DNA of 6,214 bases from Clostridiales bacterium (lineage in GTDB: Bacteria > Bacillota > Clostridia > Oscillospirales > Acutalibacteraceae). The position numbers and the translations under genes were made by a program. Each line of letters begins with the position of its first letter. The stretch's first letter is position 1. Shown piece by piece: positions 1 to 5,615 of the stretch. Below the pieces are notes generated by a model that searched no databases, was not told the DNA's origin, and saw only the letters and a program-made list of their open reading frames with translations. Location of the stretch: assembly GCA_020859725.1 (NCBI GenBank), contig JAJBVR010000083.1, positions 1-6,214 on the forward strand, read 5' to 3'.

Positions 1-275
1 ATGATTTACCCTATTCCATAAGGCAAAAAAGCATAGAGCTTTCATCAAAGCTTGTCGTTAAAGAGCTGTATAAACAGGAAAACAGAGTTGAAACGGTTAA
101 AAATGAAGACGGAAGTTTTTGTGTAACAATGCATATCAGCGATATGGGAAAAGATTTTATGGCGCTTTCTTTGAATCTTCCCACAAGCGCGCAGGCAGAA
201 ATGGTTAAAGAAAAATTTTATAATAATCCCATTCGGATTTATAACAATCTAATCAATTCTTTGTTTGACAATTAA
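1..275 (+). CDS. DUF4364-like protein, C-terminal part (5' end outside window)
   Basis: Reading from base 3, an open frame of 90 codons runs to a TAA at 273-275; the start lies left of the window. The visible part begins DLPYSIRQKSIE, continues with a basic/acidic helical stretch, then a strand-rich segment (GSFCVTMHISDMGKDFMALS), then LNLPTSAQAEMVKEKF and a final helix ending NSLFDN. The order of these elements (LP.SI+.KI helix, beta hairpin, L.+P+..QA+.+ helix, short hydrophobic end) matches my memory of the C-terminal half of DUF4364, a roughly 170-residue clostridial family with an N-terminal winged-helix-like region. The family has no established function; a DNA-binding role is inference, and the part that would carry the helix-turn-helix is missing here. 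The gene converges on ispH-rpsA and shares its terminator. I am sure that this is coding, and moderately sure of the family. Confidence 0.7.
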   Translation, partial: DLPYSIRQKSIELSSKLVVKELYKQENRVETVKNEDGSFCVTMHISDMGKDFMALSLNLPTSAQAEMVKEKFYNNPIRIYNNLINSLFDN

Positions 276-358
276 AGACATTAATCAGCATATTGGTATA
301 ATTTTATTAATGCAAATATTATTTTTGCCTTGCGTGATAAACGCATTGCAGACAAAGC

Positions 359-396
359 AAAAAAACGGAAGCTTTATTGGCTTCCGTTAATTTTTT
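359..396. terminator. Bidirectional rho-independent terminator between convergent genes
   Basis: A perfect 9-bp stem, AACGGAAGC (364-372) and GCTTCCGTT (380-388), closes a 7-nt loop. On the plus strand it is followed by AA and six T (391-396). On the minus strand it is followed by seven T, the complement of the A run at 359-365. It can therefore end both the rightward DUF4364-like transcript, whose stop is about 90 nt upstream, and the leftward operon, whose last stop codon (404-406) is only about 15 nt upstream. It is the only convincing terminator in the window. Confidence 0.9.
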
Positions 397-403
397 GTGC
401 TTA

Positions 404-2440
404 TTATTCAGATTTTTCTGAAAAGAAATTTATAGATTCTTCCGGCTTTTCAAGAAGCTGTTTCATTGAAAGGCTGACTCTTTTTTTATCAAAATCAATA
501 TCTGTGATAACAACCTTCACAACATCCCCAACCTTAAGAACATCGGCGGGAGTTTTAATTCTGTCCCAGCTTATCTGGCTGATATGAATCAATCCCTCTA
601 TGCCCGGAATAACGGTTGCGAAAGCGCCGAACGCGGTCAGGCCGACAATCTTTGCTTCAAGTTCCGTACCCACGTGATAGTCCCTTTTAAGGATTTCCCA
701 GGGATTATCCTCAACTTTTTTAAACCCAAGAGAAATTTTCTTTGTTTCTTCATCAAGCGATTTTATATAAACCTCAACCTGATCGCCGACTTTAACAACC
801 TCTGAAGGATGCTTGATGCGGGTCCATGAAAGTTCGCTGATATGAATCATACCGTCTATTCCGCCGATATCAACAAAAGCTCCGTAATTGGTGAGAGATT
901 TAACAGTTCCCGTAAGTTTCATACCTTCTTCAAGTTTTGCCCAAGCAGCTTCACGAGCCGCCTTTTTTTCTTCGTTGGCAACAACCTTAATGGAACCAAC
1001 CGCTCTTCTTCTCGCGGTGTTAATATCTATAACCTTAAATCTTGCTGTTGTTCCCTTAAGAACATCCAGATCCTGATTTTTAGGCACGCCTGAAAGAGAA
1101 GCAGGAATAAAAATACGCGTGCCTTTAACCGAGGCGAGAACTCCGCCGCGCACTACCGCTACAATTGGAGCTTCAAGGATTTCATCGTTTTCCTTAGCTT
1201 TAACAATGTCATCCCAGCATTTAAAAGCATCGGTTAATTTTTTTGAAAGTTTCAGCACGCCGTCCTGATCGTCTGTTTTCATAATCATAAGATCAAGCTC
1301 ATCGCCGATTGAAACAACATCTTCGCATTTGTCAAACGGCTCTGATGAAAGATCATCATAAGCGATAATACCTGTTTGCTTTCTTCCGAGAACGTCAACA
1401 AATACTTCAGACGGAGTAATATTGACAACAACCCCCTTAACTATTTTGCTTGTGTCGTCATCACTTAAAGATTGTTCGAGCATTTCTGCGAAGGTTTCAC
1501 CATCAGCAGATGCTTCGACAGCAGCCTTATCGGCCTGATCAGCGGTTTCTGCTGTCTCCGCAGCCTGAGCAGCTGCTTCAACTTCCTTTTCTTTAATTTC
1601 TTCGGACATGGTTTTTAGTACCTCCTTGATAATAGCCGAGGGTGTAGACGCCCCGGCGGTAACTCCAAGTACATTGAAGCCTGAAAAATCTATTTCAGAA
1701 AGCTCGCTTGCCGTTTCTATAAGAAACGTTGGTGCATTTTCCGAACAAACATCTCTTAGCTTGCAGGTATTGGATGAATGGCGGCCCCCGATAACAATCA
1801 TAGCATCACATTCTTCAGACAAAGAAAGAGCTTCTGCCTGTCTGTCAGACGTCGCATTGCATATTGTATCAAATATTTTACAGTTTGTACATACCTTTTC
1901 AAGAATTTTCTCACATTTTTTCCATTCTTGCCTGCTGAATGTTGTTTGTGAAACGCAAATTAAGCTATTTTCACCAAAAAAATCATTATTTTCTATCAAA
2001 GAAGTCAGTTCGTTTTCATTTTTAAAGACAAATGTTTTGCCCCTGCAGAATGATTTTATTCCCCTGACTTCCGGGTGTTCCCTGTCGCCTGCTATTAAAG
2101 TTACCGTGCCTTCGGGCTGAGCGCTTACAATTTTGTGAATTTTAAGGACAAACGGGCACGTAGCGTCCACATACGGAATATTTCTTGATTTTATATCTTC
2201 AATCACATCTTTTTCAACCCCGTGAGTGCGAACAATAATTTTGTACCCATCCCTGCATTCGGAAGGAGTATTAATTGCCTTGGCTCCTTTTGAGTATAAG
2301 TCATCAACAAGCTGCCTGTTGTGAATTATCGGTCCGAGAGTACAAACCCGTTCTCCTTTTTCAATTAAATCATAAACAAGATTTACCGCTCTGTTTACCC
2401 CAAAGCAAAATCCGGCTGTTTCTACAAGCTTAATCTGCAT
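404..2440 (-). CDS. ispH: Fusion of 4-hydroxy-3-methylbut-2-enyl diphosphate reductase (IspH) and ribosomal protein S1
   Basis: This 678-residue cytosolic protein has two parts. Residues 1-277 are IspH, the [4Fe-4S] enzyme that reduces HMBPP to IPP and DMAPP in the last step of the MEP pathway. The three cluster cysteines are present at C12 (GFCFGV), C95 (DATCP) and C194 (TICNAT). Substrate-site residues are also there: H40, H122 and E124 (EHPE), T166/T167 (SQTT), S222-S223-N224 and S265. Residues 278-330 are an Ala/Glu/Asp-rich linker. Four S1 (OB-fold) RNA-binding domains follow at about 331-400, 417-487, 505-573 and 590-660; the third and fourth carry the classic YGAFVD/FGAFA and IHISELSW/IHISQISW signatures. 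The start at 2440 is chosen because the protein then begins MQIKLVETAGFCFG, as IspH does, and GGGAG lies 10 nt upstream; a longer frame from 2506 would run far into plsC. The start overlaps the plsC stop by 11 nt. Such fusions are known in Clostridia. A strong internal ribosome binding site at the junction may also give free S1. Confidence 0.95.
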   Translation of the reverse strand: MQIKLVETAGFCFGVNRAVNLVYDLIEKGERVCTLGPIIHNRQLVDDLYSKGAKAINTPSECRDGYKIIVRTHGVEKDVIEDIKSRNIPYVDATCPFVLKIHKIVSAQPEGTVTLIAGDREHPEVRGIKSFCRGKTFVFKNENELTSLIENNDFFGENSLICVSQTTFSRQEWKKCEKILEKVCTNCKIFDTICNATSDRQAEALSLSEECDAMIVIGGRHSSNTCKLRDVCSENAPTFLIETASELSEIDFSGFNVLGVTAGASTPSAIIKEVLKTMSEEIKEKEVEAAAQAAETAETADQADKAAVEASADGETFAEMLEQSLSDDDTSKIVKGVVVNITPSEVFVDVLGRKQTGIIAYDDLSSEPFDKCEDVVSIGDELDLMIMKTDDQDGVLKLSKKLTDAFKCWDDIVKAKENDEILEAPIVAVVRGGVLASVKGTRIFIPASLSGVPKNQDLDVLKGTTARFKVIDINTARRRAVGSIKVVANEEKKAAREAAWAKLEEGMKLTGTVKSLTNYGAFVDIGGIDGMIHISELSWTRIKHPSEVVKVGDQVEVYIKSLDEETKKISLGFKKVEDNPWEILKRDYHVGTELEAKIVGLTAFGAFATVIPGIEGLIHISQISWDRIKTPADVLKVGDVVKVVITDIDFDKKRVSLSMKQLLEKPEESINFFSEKSE
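1607..1627 (-). promoter_or_regulatory. Internal Shine-Dalgarno and ATG at the IspH/S1 junction
   Basis: On the minus strand AAGGAGGT (1627-1620) is followed after 10 nt by ATG (1609-1607), in frame with the fusion. The 8-nt match to the 16S rRNA 3' end is better than that of any other gene start in this window. The ATG is codon 278, directly after the final IspH helix (IIKEVLKT) and before MSEEIKEKE, which looks like a natural S1 N-terminus. Initiation here would give a 401-residue, four-domain S1, about the size of free S1 proteins in related Firmicutes. That the site is used is inference. The same bases also encode Lys-Glu-Val of the IspH C-terminal helix, so chance cannot be excluded. Confidence 0.55.
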
Positions 2441-3089
2441 ATTTTTCAGACTCCCAAAGCGCAAAAATATTATCCATAACCATATTTGCCGCGTTTTTAA
2501 CATCATGCGGGCCTATATCCTGCTTGTCAAGCCCCATATCTGTAAGAGTAAGCATTTTTCCGTAAGAAACAGTAACGTTTTTTCCGGGTTTTATGGGTCC
2601 GGCGCAATAAATGGCAACGGGAAGAACCGATGCGTTGGTTGCTTTTGCTATTATAGCCACCCCTGATTTTGCCTTTTGAGGAACTCCGTTTTTATCTTTA
2701 ACTCTTTTTCCCTCCGGGCAAATTGCCATAACGTGCCCCTCTTTAATTATTTTCTCTCCGTATTCTATGGCGGAAGTATCCCCTTTTCCGCGTTTAACAG
2801 GAAAGCCGTAAAGATGCTTAATAACCCACCCCACAACCGGATTTTTAAACAATTCAACTTTTGCCATAAAATGAAGCGGAGGAACATTTTTCGGCATTGA
2901 AACAAAAATCGGATCAAAAGAACAGGTATGATTAATAGCAACTATGTATCTTTCTTTATTATTCCGAGGTATATTTTCGAGCCCCTTAAACTTTAATTTG
3001 AACATAATTCTGAATATGGGACCGAAAACCTTTTTAACAAATCCGTAAAATTTATAATGCTTAACAACTGAATAATCAAAACTAACCAT
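2430..3089 (-). CDS. plsC: 1-acyl-sn-glycerol-3-phosphate acyltransferase (PlsC/LPLAT family)
   Basis: This 219-residue protein is of the lysophospholipid acyltransferase family. It would transfer an acyl chain to position 2 of 1-acyl-glycerol-3-phosphate to make phosphatidic acid at the inner face of the membrane. All four family blocks can be read: NHTCSFDP with the catalytic H54-X4-D59 pair, the GFPVKRGKGD block with R100, the CPEGKR block with E126-G127 that binds the phosphate, and LPVAIY near 156-161. The N-terminal segment around residues 16-35 is hydrophobic and basic, which fits membrane-surface attachment; I see no signal peptide. Length is normal for a short bacterial PlsC. AAGGAG at 3097-3102 sits 7 nt before the ATG and supports this start. 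The ATG lies inside the end of cmk (8-nt overlap) and the stop lies inside the start of ispH, so translational coupling is likely. Acyl donor (acyl-ACP or acyl-CoA) cannot be told from sequence. Confidence 0.93.
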   Translation of the reverse strand: MVSFDYSVVKHYKFYGFVKKVFGPIFRIMFKLKFKGLENIPRNNKERYIVAINHTCSFDPIFVSMPKNVPPLHFMAKVELFKNPVVGWVIKHLYGFPVKRGKGDTSAIEYGEKIIKEGHVMAICPEGKRVKDKNGVPQKAKSGVAIIAKATNASVLPVAIYCAGPIKPGKNVTVSYGKMLTLTDMGLDKQDIGPHDVKNAANMVMDNIFALWESEKYAD

Positions 3090-3750
3090 TAATCTTCTCC
3101 TTAATAATCTTAACTATCATTTCGGCGCTTTCTTCAAGGCTTTTTGAAGTTGTATCGGCGATAACCGAACCAACAGCTGGCTTAAGAGGCGCTATTTCCC
3201 TGTGCATATCCTGATAATCACGCTTATTAACATCTGAAAGCACCTCTTCAAATGATATTTTATCACCTTTTGCAGCAAATTCCTTATAACGCCTTTCAGC
3301 TCTGCACTCCGGAGAAGCGGTTAAAAATATTTTAACATCCGCATTGGGCAAAACAACACTTCCTATATCGCGCCCGTCCATAATAACATTATTATTTTCC
3401 GCTAAATTTCTTTGAAGTTCCAAAAGGAATTCCCTCACCTGCGGAATTTTTGAAACACAGGACGCAGCCATAGAAATTTCGGGAGTTCTTATCAAATCGG
3501 AAACATTTTCCCCGTTAAGCATAACCATTTGCGAACCGTTTTTGTCAAAACTTATTTTTATATCGGTATCTTTCAGCATCTTAATTATTTGCGCTTCATC
3601 ATTTTGAATTTTTTTACGCACAGCGTTAAGTGCGATTGCCCTGTAAAGGGCGCCTGTGTCAACATAAATATATCCCAGTTTTTTTGCCGCCGCTTTTGCT
3701 ATTGAGCTTTTACCCGCCCCCGCCGGTCCGTCTATCGCAATATTAATCAT
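3082..3750 (-). CDS. cmk: Cytidylate kinase (CMP/dCMP kinase)
   Basis: The 222-residue protein phosphorylates CMP and dCMP to the diphosphates with ATP, feeding RNA, DNA and CDP-lipid synthesis in the cytosol. It starts MINIAIDGPAGAGKSS, with the P-loop at residues 8-16 (K14, S15). It continues with VDTGALYRA (30-38), which helps bind the CMP base, VIMDGRDIGSVVLP (122-135) with the conserved DGRDIG, the RAERR lid-type segment (150-154), and NKRDYQD (176-182), the conserved R-D element. Length matches the usual 215-230. An in-frame ATG at 3789 would add 13 residues and run into the preceding gene. The start at 3750 gives the standard N-terminus and has AAAGGA (3760-3765) 9 nt upstream. The gene follows the flavoprotein stop by 20 nt with no terminator, and its stop overlaps the plsC start. 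Linkage of cmk to rpsA is also seen in E. coli. Confidence 0.96.
   Translation of the reverse strand: MINIAIDGPAGAGKSSIAKAAAKKLGYIYVDTGALYRAIALNAVRKKIQNDEAQIIKMLKDTDIKISFDKNGSQMVMLNGENVSDLIRTPEISMAASCVSKIPQVREFLLELQRNLAENNNVIMDGRDIGSVVLPNADVKIFLTASPECRAERRYKEFAAKGDKISFEEVLSDVNKRDYQDMHREIAPLKPAVGSVIADTTSKSLEESAEMIVKIIKEKING
3097..3102 (-). promoter_or_regulatory. Ribosome binding site of plsC inside cmk
   Basis: AAGGAG on the minus strand lies 7 nt before the plsC ATG (3089-3087) and within the last codons of cmk. It fixes the plsC start and shows that the 8-nt overlap of the two genes is real. Reinitiation after cmk termination is plausible. Confidence 0.75.
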
Positions 3751-3770
3751 AATAAAAAATCCTTTCTGAT

Positions 3771-4997
3771 TCACATATTTCTGCCGCACAACACTCCGGT
3801 TGAGAAAGCAATTTGCAGGTTAAAGCCGCCTGTATACGCGTCAACATCAATAACTTCACCTGCGAAAAACAAGTTATCAATAATTTTTGATTTCATTGTT
3901 TTAGGGTCAATTTCCCTAACATCTACCCCGCCCCTTGTAACTATTGCGGAATCTATGTAATAGAAATCGGAAACGTCAGCACAAAAATCTTTTATAAGTT
4001 CAGCTAAATTATGCCTTTGCATTCTTGTTATCTCATTAACCTTTACAGACGGTGAAATCCCAGACAATGATACAATAACCGGAATAAGCTTTTTAGGCAA
4101 CAATTTTGAAAGAGAATTTATAAAATCTTTATTGGATTGTTCGGAAAATTCACGCTGAAGCCTTTTATCAAGAGTTTTAAAATCAAGCGCCGGCTTCAAA
4201 TCAATTTTAATTCTGACTTTTCCCTCCTCAAAGCTTCTTATATTGCTTGATGCTGATAATATAACCGGACCGCTTACACCGAAATGTGTAAAAAGCATTT
4301 CACCGAAATCCGAATAAATCAATCTATCGCCCTGAAATACCTTTACCGCAATATTTTTCAGGCTCAGCCCCTGAAGAGAAGAAATAAAATTATTTGAGCA
4401 TACCAGCGGAACAAGGGCGGGCTTAATTTTAACTATACTGTGACCCGCCTGCTTTGCAAGTCTATATCCGTCCCCCGTTGAGCCTGTTGCCGGATAACTT
4501 TTTCCGCCGGTGCACACAGCAACGCTTTCACAGAAAAGTTTTTCATTATTGTCAAGCACAATGGCTTTTATTAAATTATTTTCAAATTCAAAATATTCTG
4601 CTCTCGCATGCACAAATTTCACACCGGAGTTTTTTGCGTTTTTTATAAGCGCATCAGCCACATCGGAAGCTTTGTCCGAAACAGGAAAAACCCGGTTTCC
4701 CCGCTCAACTTTTGTTTTAACTCCTAAATCTTCAAAAAAAGCAATAGTATCATAAGGCATAAAATTTGAAAATGCAGAATAAAGGAATCTTGGATTTTCC
4801 GGCACATTTTCAATAAGCTCATTTAAGTCAAAGCAGGCGTTGGTTATATTGCATCTGCCCTTTCCCGTTATTCTTACTTTTGAAGCACATTTAGGCATTT
4901 TTTCAACAACGGTAACTTTATTTCCAAGCTTAGCGCTTTCAGCCGCCGCCATAAGTCCGGAAGCTCCCGCTCCTATAACAACCACATTTTTATTCAT
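3771..4997 (-). CDS. NAD(P)/FAD-dependent oxidoreductase, BaiN/HI0933 family
   Basis: This 408-residue flavoprotein has a Rossmann FAD-binding motif at the N-terminus (VVVIGAGASGLMAAAES, GxGxxG at 9-14, acidic E32 at the end of the second strand). The family signature RITGKGRCNITN follows at 42-53. CTGGKSYPATGSTGDGY lies at 162-178, GEMLFTHFGVSGP at 232-244, and the C-terminal FAD-closing segment (VTRGGVDVREID, then FFAGEVIDVDAYTGGFN) at 353-393. These identify the HI0933/YhiN group (Pfam HI0933_like), widespread and about 400 residues long. Its general role is not settled; one gut-clostridial member, BaiN, has been proposed to act in bile acid 7-dehydroxylation, but no other bai gene is present here and this copy sits in a housekeeping operon, so that role should not be assumed. 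An in-frame ATG at 5012 would add five residues (MKVKF). I prefer 4997 because the promoter places the transcript start close to 5012. It is the first gene of the cmk-plsC-ispH-rpsA operon. Confidence 0.9.
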   Translation of the reverse strand: MNKNVVVIGAGASGLMAAAESAKLGNKVTVVEKMPKCASKVRITGKGRCNITNACFDLNELIENVPENPRFLYSAFSNFMPYDTIAFFEDLGVKTKVERGNRVFPVSDKASDVADALIKNAKNSGVKFVHARAEYFEFENNLIKAIVLDNNEKLFCESVAVCTGGKSYPATGSTGDGYRLAKQAGHSIVKIKPALVPLVCSNNFISSLQGLSLKNIAVKVFQGDRLIYSDFGEMLFTHFGVSGPVILSASSNIRSFEEGKVRIKIDLKPALDFKTLDKRLQREFSEQSNKDFINSLSKLLPKKLIPVIVSLSGISPSVKVNEITRMQRHNLAELIKDFCADVSDFYYIDSAIVTRGGVDVREIDPKTMKSKIIDNLFFAGEVIDVDAYTGGFNLQIAFSTGVLCGRNM

Positions 4998-5020
4998 AAA
5001 TTTCACTTTCATACTTTCAA

Positions 5021-5049
5021 ATTATAATTTAATCACTAAGCAAAGTCAA
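5021..5049 (-). promoter_or_regulatory. Near-consensus sigma-A promoter for the flavoprotein-cmk-plsC-ispH-rpsA operon
   Basis: On the minus strand, TTGACT (5049-5044) and TATAAT (5026-5021) are separated by exactly 17 nt, one base away from full consensus. The -35 box lies within the last codons of the ABC-F gene, whose TAA is at 5031-5029 inside the spacer. Transcription should begin about 7 nt downstream of the -10 box, near 5014-5012. That is almost on the first in-frame ATG (5012) and about 15 nt before the preferred ATG (4997). There is no terminator between the ABC-F stop and this operon, so readthrough from upstream could add to expression. Confidence 0.8.
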
Positions 5050-5264
5050 TTCATCTGAAGCCTTTTCCCATTCTTCATAAAGCATTTCTCTTTTTTCGCA
5101 TATTTTCTGAAGCTTTTCACTTGTTCTAATCAGCTCATCATAAGCGGGATTGGAATTCATTTTTTCTTCAAGCTCTGAAGCAAGCGCATCAATTTCATCT
5201 ATTTCGGACTCAATCCGTGAAACACGAGTTTTCAGTTTTCTTATGCTTCCGGCTTTTTCTTTTT

Positions 5265-5567
5265 TCAGCTTATAATCATTAATTTTTTTGGTTTTGATAA
5301 TTCAGCCTGTTTTTCCGGGTGAAATTTATTTTCCGAATAATCATCGTAATTTCCGCTGAATTTATTAATTCCCGCCGGGCTTAACTCGATAATGGATGTA
5401 GCGAGTTTATTGATAAAATATCTGTCGTGAGAAACAATAAGCATAGTTCCGCTGTAATTAAGCAGCGTGTTTTCCAATTCTTCCCTTGAAAAAGTATCCA
5501 GATGATTTGTGGGCTCGTCAAGCAAAAGAAAATTATACTGACCGAGCATTAGTTTTAAAAGGGCCAT
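5265..5567 (-). CDS. ABC-F fragment 2: Walker B and H-switch half of the second cassette
   Basis: This is the middle piece of the broken ABC-F gene. The frame is open from just after a TAA at 5604-5606; the first ATG is at 5567, but the signature CSGGERAR lies upstream of that ATG (about 5591-5568) in the same frame, so the ATG is an internal methionine and not a real start. Walker B with the ABC-F hallmark NHLD (LLLDEPTNHLD) is at about 5531-5499 and SHDRYF follows. The frame ends early in LMIIS at 5265. With one more A in the run complementary to 5283-5289 it continues as INDYKLKKEK into the C-terminal coiled coil (5280 to 5029). Confidence 0.55.
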   Translation of the reverse strand: MALLKLMLGQYNFLLLDEPTNHLDTFSREELENTLLNYSGTMLIVSHDRYFINKLATSIIELSPAGINKFSGNYDDYSENKFHPEKQAELSKPKKLMIIS

Positions 5568-5615
5568 TCTTGCCCGTTCGCCGCCCGAGCATTTTGAAAG
5601 TTTTTATACACATCG

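Noticed and set aside
331..345. Small inverted repeat TGCGT/ACGCA with a 5-nt loop
   Set aside because: It is only a 5-bp stem with no T-run on either side, too weak for a terminator or a defined operator.
297..396. A plus-strand TATAAT (297-302) followed by the terminator, suggesting a small RNA of about 85-90 nt
   Set aside because: There is no convincing -35 box (ATTAAA at best), and AT-rich intergenic DNA yields TATAAT easily. The segment is more simply the 3' untranslated end of the DUF4364-like gene.
1608..2120. A 170-codon plus-strand open frame opposite the IspH domain
   Set aside because: It is antisense to a fully conserved IspH, has no plausible ribosome binding site of its own, and its translation shows no recognisable domain. 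It is a shadow frame.
2438..2506. Upstream ATG that would extend IspH by 22 residues
   Set aside because: The extension is encoded by the last codons of plsC in another frame and does not resemble the IspH N-terminus; the start at 2440 gives the standard beginning of the enzyme and has a ribosome binding site.
3748..3789. Upstream ATG that would extend CMP kinase by 13 residues
   Set aside because: It would overlap the end of the flavoprotein gene; the start at 3750 gives the normal MINIAIDGPAG N-terminus with a Shine-Dalgarno 9 nt upstream.
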